From: Actinomadura opuntiae
GTDB taxonomy: Bacteria; Actinomycetota; Actinomycetes; Streptosporangiales; Streptosporangiaceae
Length of the DNA stretch: 64,000 nt
Direction of reading: 5' to 3'
NCBI RefSeq assembly: GCF_030283205.1
Contig: NZ_JASNWF010000025.1
Location: 1 to 64,000, forward strand
The position numbers were made by a program, and so were the translations under genes. Shown in pieces: positions 8,637 through 15,931 of this stretch (positions are counted from its first letter, which is position 1; every line of letters starts with the position of its first letter). Below the pieces are notes generated by a model. It was not told where the DNA came from. It was given only the letters and a program-made list of their open reading frames with translations, and did no database searches.

Positions 8637-8698
8637 CGGAACGTAACGAAGTTAGTATCGGCAGAGCCCGGCACGACTGTCAATACGTTACGTAACGT
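8637..8698. promoter_or_regulatory. Operator region of the TetR gene 8712-9278
   Basis: A perfect 14-bp palindrome ACGTTACGTAACGT lies at 8685-8698, and a related half-site AACGTAACG at about 8639-8647. Both lie between the divergent TetR regulator and the small membrane protein gene. Position and symmetry fit autoregulation by the adjacent TetR protein. Confidence 0.7.
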
Positions 8699-8711
8699 TT
8701 CGAGGTAGCCT

Positions 8712-9278
8712 GTGCGCATGCCACAGACACCCAGCCGCGCCGAGCGCTCGCGGGCGGCCATCCTGAGCGCGGCGTTCGAGCTGTACAAGGAGCAGCCGTA
8801 CGGCCGGCTCACGATCGAGGGCATCGCGGCCCGCGCCGGGGTCGGGAAGCCGACGATCTACCGGCGCTGGAGTTCCAAGGGCGCGGTCGTGCTGGAGGCG
8901 CTCATGGAGCACGTCCCGCCGACCGCGTTCCCCGACAGCGGCGACCTGGTCCGCGACCTGCGGAGCTGGCTGCACGGGATCGCGGACCTGCTGGGCGACC
9001 CGGAGCGGGGGCCGCTGTTCGCCGGGCTCGTCGGCGCGGCCCAGCACGATCCCGAGCTGGCGGAGGCGTGGCGGGAGCGGCTGTACCGGCCGATCCGCGC
9101 GGCGGGCGCCGGCCGGCTGCGGGCCGCGCGGGACGAGGGAGGGCTGCCGCCCGTCGACACCGACGTCCTGCTCGACCTGCTGACCGGCCCGATCTGGTTC
9201 CGGCTGCTCGTCGCGGGCGAGACGCCGACCCCCGAGTACGCCGACGCCGTCCTCGACGCCGTGCTGCGCGCGCCCTAA
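8712..9278 (+). CDS. TetR/AcrR family transcriptional regulator
   Basis: TetR repressor of 188 aa. The N-terminal helix-turn-helix covers residues 12-58 (RAAILSAAFELY, IEGIAARAGVGKPTIYRRW, SKGAVVLEAL) and is followed by a TetR_C_11/16-like ligand domain ending TPEYADAVLDAVLRAP. GTG 8712 has GAGG six bases upstream; ATG 8718 is an alternative start. Its stop codon overlaps the stop of the converging PRPP synthetase gene (9275-9278). It probably represses the divergent membrane protein gene and itself through the palindrome at 8685-8698. The ligand is unknown. Confidence 0.92.
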   Translation: MRMPQTPSRAERSRAAILSAAFELYKEQPYGRLTIEGIAARAGVGKPTIYRRWSSKGAVVLEALMEHVPPTAFPDSGDLVRDLRSWLHGIADLLGDPERGPLFAGLVGAAQHDPELAEAWRERLYRPIRAAGAGRLRAARDEGGLPPVDTDVLLDLLTGPIWFRLLVAGETPTPEYADAVLDAVLRAP

Positions 9279-10225
9279 GAGTGCGGGTTCTCGAACAGGG
9301 CGCTGACGGACTCGCCGTTGTGGATGCGGCGGACCGCCTCGGCCAGCGCCGGCGCGATCGACAGGACCTTCAGCTTCTCGCCGCGCTCGCCGTCCGGGAC
9401 GGGGACGGTGTTGGTGCAGACGATCTCCAGCACGTCCGGCTCGGCGGACAGCCGCTTCAGCGCGCCGGACGCGAACAGCCCGTGCGTGCAGGCGATCCGG
9501 ATCGTGCGGGCGCCGAGTTCGCGGAGCCGGTCCAGCAGCTCCAGCACGGTGCTGCCCTTGGCGATCTCGTCGTCCAGCACGATCACGTCCCGGCCGGCGA
9601 TCTCGCCGATGACCGAGCTGATCTGCACCCGGTCGTCGGAGAAGCGCTGCTTGGCGCCGGCCGCGACCCGCACGCCGAGCAGGCGGGCGAAGGCGGCGGC
9701 CTCCTTGGCGTTGCCGAGGTCGGGCGAGACGACGGTGGTGCGCGACAGGTCGTACCGCCGGAAGTGCTCGGCCAGCTCGCGCAGCGCGTGCAGGTGGTCG
9801 ACCGGCACGGAGAAGAAGCCGTGCACCTGCGGCGAGTGAAGCGTCATCGCCAGCACGCGGCTCGCGCCGGACGCCACGAGCAGGTCGGCCACCAGCCGGC
9901 CCCCGATCGAGATGCGCGGCGCGTCCTTCTTGTCGGAGCGGGCGTAGGAGTAGTGCGGCATCACTACGGTGATGCGGCTGGCGGACGCGCCGCGCGCCGC
10001 GTCGCACATCAGCAGCAGCTCGACCAGGTGCTCCTGGACGGGCGCCACGAGCGGCTGGATCAGGAACACGTCCCGCTCGCGGCAGTTGGCCTGCAACTGG
10101 ACCTCGAGGCAGTCGTTGGCGAACCGGGACACCCGGACCGGGCTCAGCGGCACTCCGAGATGGGCGCAGACCTCGGCCGCCAGCTCCGGGTGCGCGCTCC
10201 CGCTGAACACGGCGATCTCTCGCAC
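9275..10225 (-). CDS. Ribose-phosphate pyrophosphokinase-like protein
   Basis: PRPP synthetase family protein (316 aa, normal length). The N-terminal FSGSAHPELA, the catalytic HYSYARSDKKDAPRIS flexible-loop region and the divalent-cation region TVVSPDLGNAKEAAAFA are recognisable. The PRPP loop is atypical: DDEIAKGST instead of the usual DDMIDTGGT, so the Asp-Thr-Gly triad is replaced. This suggests either an accessory isoform or altered substrate use; the main PrsA is expected elsewhere in the genome. The GTG start (10223-10225) is supported by GTGAGGAG seven to eight bases upstream. Confidence 0.87.
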   Translation of the reverse strand: MREIAVFSGSAHPELAAEVCAHLGVPLSPVRVSRFANDCLEVQLQANCRERDVFLIQPLVAPVQEHLVELLLMCDAARGASASRITVVMPHYSYARSDKKDAPRISIGGRLVADLLVASGASRVLAMTLHSPQVHGFFSVPVDHLHALRELAEHFRRYDLSRTTVVSPDLGNAKEAAAFARLLGVRVAAGAKQRFSDDRVQISSVIGEIAGRDVIVLDDEIAKGSTVLELLDRLRELGARTIRIACTHGLFASGALKRLSAEPDVLEIVCTNTVPVPDGERGEKLKVLSIAPALAEAVRRIHNGESVSALFENPHS

Positions 10226-10323
10226 GAACCGCTCCTCACATGCTCGACTGCGGCGGCCTCGCACATGCTATTCGGCGCGGTCCGGCCTCCACCGGCGCCC
10301 TGCCTTCGCGGTGACCGGCGCGG

Positions 10324-10725
10324 TCAGGGCGTCAGGGGCTCGCGGCGCGGGCGGATCGTGCGGTGGCGGATCAGCCACCGGTCGCCGTCGCGCACCAGCG
10401 TGTCCTCGTAGGTGGCGCTGGCGCAGCCGCGGTCCGCCAGCACGGCGATGGCCTTGGAGACGGCGTGCGCGCGGTCCCCGTCCGCGCCGGTGACGACGAC
10501 GTTGGTGACGTGGTGGGCCAGCGGGTTGCGGTCGCCGAGGTCCAGGGCGGCCTGTTTCAGTGCGGCGCGGCCCTCGATCAGGCCGCCGCCGAGCGCGGTC
10601 ACGTCGTAGACGACGTCCTCGGTGAACAGCTCCGTCATGCGGTCGAGCTCGCCGGCGTCGGCGTAGTGGCCGTGCAGCGAGATCACGTCGGTGATCGCCA
10701 GCCGGTCCTCGGTGGTGAGGGGCAT
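10324..10725 (-). CDS. SnoaL-like nuclear transport factor 2 family protein
   Basis: A 133-aa single-domain protein of the NTF2/SnoaL_4 fold: LTTEDRLAITDVISLHGHYADAGELDRMTELFTEDVVYDV, with the end RDGDRWLIRHRTIRPRR typical for the family. Such proteins are cyclases, isomerases or small-ligand binders; no specific role can be set. ATG 10723-10725 follows AAAGGACACCGG. A perfect 22-bp inverted repeat lies 20 bp upstream (10746-10767), indicating repression by a dimeric regulator. No TetR gene is next to it, so the regulator acts from elsewhere. Confidence 0.87.
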   Translation of the reverse strand: MPLTTEDRLAITDVISLHGHYADAGELDRMTELFTEDVVYDVTALGGGLIEGRAALKQAALDLGDRNPLAHHVTNVVVTGADGDRAHAVSKAIAVLADRGCASATYEDTLVRDGDRWLIRHRTIRPRREPLTP

Positions 10726-10745
10726 CCGGTGTCCTTTCGGGACGA

Positions 10746-10767
10746 TAAACGGGGAGTTCCCCGTTTA
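10746..10767. promoter_or_regulatory. 22-bp inverted repeat upstream of SnoaL-like gene
   Basis: TAAACGGGGA and TCCCCGTTTA are perfect 10-bp arms around a GT spacer. The site starts 20 bp upstream of the ATG on the minus strand, where it would overlap a promoter. The GGGGA/TCCCC core and length look like a TetR-type operator. Confidence 0.75.
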
Positions 10768-10860
10768 ACGGCGAGCGTAGCGGGCGCGTTCCGGCGCGGC
10801 AATGCCCGCCCGCCGCCTCGCGAACCGCGGGACGCGCCGTGCCACGCTGGGCTAGCGTTG

Positions 10861-10878
10861 ATCGGGGAACGCCCCGAT
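10861..10878. promoter_or_regulatory. Short inverted repeat upstream of DUF5753 XRE regulator
   Basis: ATCGGGG (10861-10867) and CCCCGAT (10872-10878) are perfect 7-bp arms around AACG, 23 bp before the start codon at 10902. It may be an autoregulatory site or a 5'-UTR hairpin. Confidence 0.4.
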
Positions 10879-10901
10879 GGTCGTCCGCGCAGAGGCAGAG
10901 C

Positions 10902-11792
10902 ATGAACACAGTCGCCGCCGAACAGGCCGAAGGCGGTTTCCACGAGGAGTGGGAGACCGGTCCCACGGTGGCCCGGATGGTGCTCGGCGCCCAGCTCCGG
11001 CGGCTGCGCGAGGCCAACGGGCACAGCCTGGAGGAGGCCGAGACCGTGCTCGGCCGGCCCCGCGAGCAGATCGCCCGGATCGAGCTCGGACGCGCCGACC
11101 TGCGGCTGCGCGACGTCGCCGGCGTGTGCACCGCCTACGGCGTCACCGACCGCGCCGAGGTCGCGACGCTGCTCGGCCTGGCCCGGCAGGCGAACGCGCC
11201 CCGCTGGTGGTCGGCGTACCAGGACGTGGTCCCGCCCTGGTACGAGCCGTACCTGGAGCTGGAGCAGTCGGTCAGCGTCATCCGCGCGTACGAAGCCCAG
11301 GTCGTCCCGGACCTGCTGCAGACCGAGGCGTACACGCGCGCGCTGCTGGAGGAACGCCGGCCGGCCGAGGAGGCGGAGCGGCTCGCCGCGCTGCGCGCCC
11401 TCCGGCGGCGCATCCTGCACAGGGAGCCGCCCGTGCGGTTCTGGGCGGTGATCGAGGAGGCCGCGCTGCTGCGCGGGTTCGGCGGGCGGGCCGTCACCTT
11501 CGCCCAGTTCGAGCACCTGCTGGACGTCTGCGACCTGCCGCACGTGACCTTGCAGGTGCTGCCGCTGGCGTCCGCCGGGGCGCCGCCGGTGACCGGCGGT
11601 TCGTTCACGCTGCTGCGGCCGCCGCAGGCCGAGTTGCCCGACGTCGTGTACGTGGAGCGGCTGAACGGGGCGGTGTACCCGTCCGGTCCCGGCGCCGTGT
11701 CCTACTGGCACACCATGAACCGGCTGGTGCTGACCGCGGCGCAACCCGCGTCGACGCAATCGATCCTGTGGCGGATCCTGCGCGGACTGTGA
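10902..11792 (+). CDS. XRE-family helix-turn-helix regulator, DUF5753
   Basis: A 296-aa regulator of the large actinobacterial XRE-DUF5753 family. The HTH occupies about residues 25-80 (LGAQLRRLREANGHSLEEA, IARIELGRADLRLRDV) and DUF5753 follows, with WWSAYQDVVPPWYEPYLELE, VVPDLLQTEAYTRALL and QVLPLASAGAPPVTGGSFTLL. Members often pair with a DUF397 protein, but the next gene here is instead an HTH/Sel1-like protein. ATG 10902 is the best start. The role is likely developmental or antibiotic-related regulation by analogy, not shown here. Confidence 0.92.
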   Translation: MNTVAAEQAEGGFHEEWETGPTVARMVLGAQLRRLREANGHSLEEAETVLGRPREQIARIELGRADLRLRDVAGVCTAYGVTDRAEVATLLGLARQANAPRWWSAYQDVVPPWYEPYLELEQSVSVIRAYEAQVVPDLLQTEAYTRALLEERRPAEEAERLAALRALRRRILHREPPVRFWAVIEEAALLRGFGGRAVTFAQFEHLLDVCDLPHVTLQVLPLASAGAPPVTGGSFTLLRPPQAELPDVVYVERLNGAVYPSGPGAVSYWHTMNRLVLTAAQPASTQSILWRILRGL

Positions 11793-11875
11793 CCGCCATA
11801 TCGCCCACGGCCGGGCCGTCCGGCTGGCAGCATGGGACGGACGGGTCAGCTCCACGCCGGCAAGGGCGACCAGAC

Positions 11876-12700
11876 ATGATCGACGACGCTTCGCGGCCCA
11901 CCGGGCCGGAGGACTTCATCACCGCGCTCAACGCGCTCTACGACGCCTGCAACAGGCCGCCCTACCGCAAGCTCGCCGAGATCTCCGAGCACCTGGGCGA
12001 GCTGTACGGCCGGCGCGACCTGCCGTCGCTGTCGACGACCGGGATCTTCGACGTGCTCGCCGGGCGGCGCAAGCGGGCGCCCTCCTCGGCGTGGGTGGCC
12101 AGCTTCGTGCTCTGCTGCCAGCACCGGGCGTGGGAGACGGGGGTGCGCGGCGACGATCCGGGCATCGCGTCGCTGCCGGTGTGGCAGGCCCGGCTGCGCG
12201 CCGCCCGGACCCCCTCCCGGCCCGGCGAACCGGCGGGTCCGCCCGCCTCCGCGGCGCTCGCGCCGCCGGAGAGCGAACCGGTCCGGCCGGTGCGGCTGAC
12301 GGAGTCGCAGAAGGCGACCGTGGCCGGGTACGGCGCGCACGGCCGCGCGCTGCTCGGCCGCGCGGCGGCCGGGGACGCCGACGCCCTCTACCGGGTCGCG
12401 GTGCTGCTCGGCACGGACCCGGCCCGCGGCGGCGAGACCGTCCCGCTGCTGATCGAGGCCGCGGCGGCCGGCCACCCGGACGCGCTGGACCTGCTGGACG
12501 CCTCGCCGGACGGCCTGGACGCCGCCCAGGCGGCCCGCCACGCCCACCGGCTCGGCGACCGCGCGGGCCAAGGCGGCACCGCCGCGGCGCGGGAGACCGC
12601 GCTCGTCTACTACAAGGCCGCCGTGCAGGGCGGCCGGCTCGACGCCGCCTTCGCGATCACCGAGATCCTCCAGCACGCGGACGAGCCGCCCCGCGGCTAG
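11876..12700 (+). CDS. HTH N-terminal protein with Sel1/TPR-like repeat tail
   Basis: A 274-aa protein. Residues 8-105 resemble the XRE-like N-terminus often found on actinobacterial effector or signalling proteins (FITALNALYDACN, YRKLAEISEHLG, LSTTGIFDVLAGRRKRAP, WVASFVLCCQHR). Residues 150-270 contain alanine-rich helical pairs of Sel1/TPR type (GAHGRALLGRAAAGDADALYRVAVLLGTDP, AAAAGHPDALDLL, ALVYYKAAVQGGRLDAAFAITEIL). ATG 11876 follows AAGGGCG. It lies 83 bp behind the XRE regulator and may share its transcript. Function unknown. Confidence 0.7.
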   Translation: MIDDASRPTGPEDFITALNALYDACNRPPYRKLAEISEHLGELYGRRDLPSLSTTGIFDVLAGRRKRAPSSAWVASFVLCCQHRAWETGVRGDDPGIASLPVWQARLRAARTPSRPGEPAGPPASAALAPPESEPVRPVRLTESQKATVAGYGAHGRALLGRAAAGDADALYRVAVLLGTDPARGGETVPLLIEAAAAGHPDALDLLDASPDGLDAAQAARHAHRLGDRAGQGGTAAARETALVYYKAAVQGGRLDAAFAITEILQHADEPPRG

Positions 12701-12713
12701 CCGCCGGCGGCTA
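12698..12713. terminator. 16-bp palindrome whose ends are the stop codons of two convergent genes
   Basis: TAGCCGCCGGCGGCTA is perfectly self-complementary. Its first three bases are the TAG of the 11876-12700 gene, and its last three are the reverse complement of the TAG of the 12711-13514 gene. It would form a tight hairpin in both transcripts. There is no U-tract, so termination is only inferred. Confidence 0.5.
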
Positions 12714-13514
12714 AGGCTTGCGGCCCACGCCGCCGTAGGCGTCCACGGGTTCGGGGTCGGTGCCGACGCTGACCTCGGGCCGCCACTCGTTCACCGGCAC
12801 CACGCCGGGTTCCAGCAGTTCCAGGCCGTCGAAGAAGCGCCGGATCCCCTCGGGGCTGCGCAGCACGAGACCGGCGTTGCCGGAGGCGTTCCAGACGTCG
12901 ACGATCCGGTCGGACGCCTCGCCGTGGACGACGTTCGTCCCGTCGTACATCGCGAAGTGGCTGCCGGACGGCACCGCGTCCAGCAGCCGCCGGACGATCG
13001 AGTACGCCTCCTCGTCGTCGGTGACGAACTCCAGGATCCCCATCAGGGTGAGCGCGATCGGCTCGTCGAAGTCGAGGGTCTCGGCGGCCTTGGCGAGGAT
13101 GCGGTCCGGGTCGCGCAGGTCGGCGTCGATGTAGGCGGTGACGCCCTCGGGGGTGCTGGTCAGCAGCGCCTGCGCGTGCGCGAGCACCAGCGGGTCGTTG
13201 TCCACGTAGACGATCTTCGCCTCGGGCGCCGCGCGCTGCGCGACCTCGTGGGTGTTGTCGACCGTCGGCAGGCCCGTCCCGATGTCGATGAACTGGCGGA
13301 TTCCCGCCTCGGCGGCCAGGTGCCAGACGACCCGGTTGAGGAACAGCCGGGACGCGCGGGCGAGCCGCGCCACGTCCGGGAGCATCGCGAGGATCTGGTC
13401 GCCGACCTCGCGGTCGACGGGATAGTTGTCCTTGCCGCCCAGCCAGTAGTTCCAGATGCGCGCCACGTGCGAGACGCTCGTGTCGATCTCGGGCGCGGGT
13501 TCGTGTTCGCTCAT
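12711..13514 (-). CDS. SAM-dependent methyltransferase, DUF574 family (second copy)
   Basis: A 267-aa SAM_DUF574 methyltransferase, paralogous to 2965-3780. Family landmarks: VARIWNYWLGGKDNYPVDRE, the SAM loop FIDIGTGLPTVDNTHE, VYVDNDPLVLAHAQALL, the post-motif LTLMGILEFV, and the C-terminal LEPGVVPVNEWRPE. ATG 13512-13514 follows AGGGAG. It converges on the HTH/Sel1-like gene with only 10 bp between stops, inside a perfect palindrome. The substrate is unknown. Confidence 0.92.
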   Translation of the reverse strand: MSEHEPAPEIDTSVSHVARIWNYWLGGKDNYPVDREVGDQILAMLPDVARLARASRLFLNRVVWHLAAEAGIRQFIDIGTGLPTVDNTHEVAQRAAPEAKIVYVDNDPLVLAHAQALLTSTPEGVTAYIDADLRDPDRILAKAAETLDFDEPIALTLMGILEFVTDDEEAYSIVRRLLDAVPSGSHFAMYDGTNVVHGEASDRIVDVWNASGNAGLVLRSPEGIRRFFDGLELLEPGVVPVNEWRPEVSVGTDPEPVDAYGGVGRKP

Positions 13515-13658
13515 GGCACTCCCTTGTCCGCGATGGACGGCCGGCACCACCCATCCTGGCGGCACTTCCCCGGTCGCGGCAGGCCTTTCGCCGTCACCCC
13601 GCCGTATCGGCGATGTTCCCTGGGGAGCGGCCGCCAGTCACCGGCGCGGCGCGGGGAG

Positions 13659-14825
13659 CTACTTGAGGAGTTGGCGGGCGATGACCATGCGCTGGATCTG
13701 GTTGGTGCCCTCGTAGATCTGGGTGATCTTGGCGTCGCGCATCATCCGCTCCACCGGGAACTCCCGCGTGTACCCATACCCGCCCAACAACTGCACCGCG
13801 TCGGTGGTGACGTCCATCGCCACATCCGAAGCCAGCGCCTTGCACGCCGACGACACCAACGTCAGGTCCGCGATCTTCTCGCCGTGCATCGCCCGCTCGG
13901 ACTTGATCGCCGCGTGGTAGGTCAACTGCCGGGCGCCCTCCAACCGCATCGCCATGTCGGCCAGCATGAACTGCACACCCTGGAAATCAGCGATCGGCTT
14001 GCCGAACTGCCGGCGCTCCTTGACATAGCCGAGAGCGAAGTCCAACGCGCCCTGGGCGATGCCCAGCGCCTGGGCGGCGATGGTGATCCGGGTGTGGTCC
14101 AGGGTGGCCAGCGCGGTCTTGAAACCGGTGCCCTCGGCACCGATCATCCGGTCGGCCGGGATCCGCACATCCTCCAAGATCACCTGCCGGGTCGGCGACC
14201 CCTTGATCCCCAGCTTGCGCTCCTTGGCCCCGAACGACACCCCCGCATCGGCCTTGTCCACCACGAACGCCGAGATCCCCCGCGCCCCGGCCGCCGGGTC
14301 GGTGACGGCCATCACGGTGTAGTACTGCGACACGCCCGCGTTGGTGATCCACATCTTGGCGCCGTTGAGCACCCAGTGCTCGCCGTCGCGCACCGCGCGG
14401 GTCTTCATCCCGGCCGCGTCCGAGCCCGCGTCGGCCTCGGACAGGGCGTAGGAGAACATCGCCTCACCGCGCGCCACCGGCGCCAGATACCTCTTCTTCA
14501 ACTCCTCCGAGCCCGCCAAAAGCACCGGGACCGTGCCCAGCTTGTTCACCGCCGGGATCAACGACGAGGACGCGCACGCCCGCGCGACCTCCTCGATCAC
14601 GATCACCGTCGCCAACGCGTCCGCGCCCGCACCCCCATAGGACTCCGGCACATGCACCGCATGCAGGTCATTGGCCACCAGCGCGTCCAGGGCCTCCTGC
14701 GGGAAACGCGAGTCCTCGTCCACCTCCGCCGCGAACGGCGCGATCTTGGCATCCGCCAACTCACGCACCGTCGCCCGCAGCAACTCGTGCTCCTCCGACG
14801 GCGCGTACGCGGGAAAGTCGCTCAT
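13659..14825 (-). CDS. Acyl-CoA dehydrogenase
   Basis: FAD-dependent acyl-CoA dehydrogenase (388 aa) catalysing alpha-beta desaturation of acyl-CoA. All three domains are present: the helical N-terminus, the FAD/substrate beta-barrel (SYALSEADAGSDAAGMKTRA, WITNAG) and the C-terminal helical domain with RRQFGKPIADFQ and the catalytic-base region QIYEGTNQIQR. It closely resembles mycobacterial FadE25-type enzymes, so short-chain acyl-CoA is a reasonable substrate guess. No other beta-oxidation gene is adjacent. A long palindromic operator sits 40-75 bp upstream of the ATG. Confidence 0.95.
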   Translation of the reverse strand: MSDFPAYAPSEEHELLRATVRELADAKIAPFAAEVDEDSRFPQEALDALVANDLHAVHVPESYGGAGADALATVIVIEEVARACASSSLIPAVNKLGTVPVLLAGSEELKKRYLAPVARGEAMFSYALSEADAGSDAAGMKTRAVRDGEHWVLNGAKMWITNAGVSQYYTVMAVTDPAAGARGISAFVVDKADAGVSFGAKERKLGIKGSPTRQVILEDVRIPADRMIGAEGTGFKTALATLDHTRITIAAQALGIAQGALDFALGYVKERRQFGKPIADFQGVQFMLADMAMRLEGARQLTYHAAIKSERAMHGEKIADLTLVSSACKALASDVAMDVTTDAVQLLGGYGYTREFPVERMMRDAKITQIYEGTNQIQRMVIARQLLK

Positions 14826-14864
14826 CGTTCCCTACCTTTTTGGCTCACGGGTGGGCGGCGGCCG

Positions 14865-14899
14865 TTACTTTGACGGCAAATATTTGGACGCCAAAGTAA
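14865..14899. promoter_or_regulatory. Composite palindrome upstream of acyl-CoA dehydrogenase
   Basis: TTACTTTG (14865-14872) is mirrored by CAAAGTAA (14892-14899). Between them two TTTG-x-CG-CAAA-type units are stacked (TTTGACGGCAAA and TTTGGACGCCAAA). This looks like two adjacent dimer sites of a MarR- or GntR-type repressor covering the promoter of the minus-strand dehydrogenase gene. It is AT-rich relative to its surroundings. Confidence 0.65.
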
Positions 14900-14980
14900 G
14901 CGAGCCGGGCGGGACCGGTCAAGACGGCGGCGCACCGGCGGGAGGTGGTCATCGCCACAGTTCCGCCCGGACGCCGGCCG

Positions 14981-15856
14981 TCAGATGTGCTCCAGCAGTT
15001 TCGCCAGGGCCGGGTTGTCGTTGCCGTGCCGCCAGGTCAGGCTCAGCTCCACCGGGGCCGGGTCGGGCAGCTCCAGCGGACGGAACGTCAGGCCCGCGTA
15101 CCGCAGCCGCGCCGCCGCCTCGGGGACGAGCGCGAGGCCCCACCCGCCGTCCACCAGCGCGAGGATGCTGTGCACCTGGCTGAGGTACTGCACGTACACG
15201 GGAGAGACGCCCGCCCACCGGAACAGCCCGACCAGCAGCTCGTGGAAGTAGCGCGCCTCGACCGGCGAGTACATGATGAGCGGCTGCCCGTTGAAGGCGT
15301 CCAGGCGCAGCGGGCCGTCGGCGGCGGCGAGCGGATGCCCGTTCGGCACGGCGGCCAGCAGCGCCTCGCGGTCGGCGGCCCGCTCCTCCAGTTCCGGCGC
15401 GGTGACGGGCGGTCGGACCAGCCCCAGGTCGAGCGCGCCCTCGGTGAGGGCCCGCAGCTGGTCGCGGGTCACCATCTCGCGCAGCACGATCTCGACGTCC
15501 GGCAGCGCGGACCGCGCGGCGTCCAGCAGCCGGCCGAGCGCGGCGTAGGCGCTCGCCGCGGTGAACCCGACCGCGATCCGGCCGGCCTCCCCCGCCGACA
15601 CCCGCCGCGCCGACAGCGCCGCGTGGTCGGCCTGGTGCAGCAGCCGGCGCGCCTCGACCAGGAACGCGCGGCCGGCGGGCGTCAGCCGGACCGAGCGGTT
15701 CGTCCGGTCGAGCAGCCGGACCTTCAGCTCGCTCTCCAGCAGCTGGATCTGCCGGCTGAGCGGCGGCTGGGTCATCCGCAGCCGCTCGGCGGCACGGCCG
15801 AAGTGCAGTTCCTCGGCGACGGCGACGAAGCTCGCGAGCTGGGTGAGGGTGAACAA
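14981..15856 (-). CDS. LysR-family regulator of the aldarate genes
   Basis: LysR regulator (291 aa), divergent from kdgD. The N-terminal winged HTH has LASFVAVAEELHFGRAAERLRMTQPPLSRQIQLLE. The periplasmic-binding-like effector domain follows (AYAALGRLLDAARSALPDVEIVLRE, LVRPPVTAPE). The TTG start (15854-15856) is chosen because GCAGGGA lies five bases upstream and the HTH begins at once; no ATG is available. The 75-bp gap to kdgD is the expected binding region. By position it probably senses an aldaric acid or a derived keto-acid and activates kdgD and the dehydratase gene. Confidence 0.9.
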   Translation of the reverse strand: MFTLTQLASFVAVAEELHFGRAAERLRMTQPPLSRQIQLLESELKVRLLDRTNRSVRLTPAGRAFLVEARRLLHQADHAALSARRVSAGEAGRIAVGFTAASAYAALGRLLDAARSALPDVEIVLREMVTRDQLRALTEGALDLGLVRPPVTAPELEERAADREALLAAVPNGHPLAAADGPLRLDAFNGQPLIMYSPVEARYFHELLVGLFRWAGVSPVYVQYLSQVHSILALVDGGWGLALVPEAAARLRYAGLTFRPLELPDPAPVELSLTWRHGNDNPALAKLLEHI

Positions 15857-15931
15857 ACGATTCCCTGCGGGTATCAGTGGATCCGATATTCGTGTTGGAC
15901 CTGGATCAATCGGCCATCCTAGCCTCGGGTC

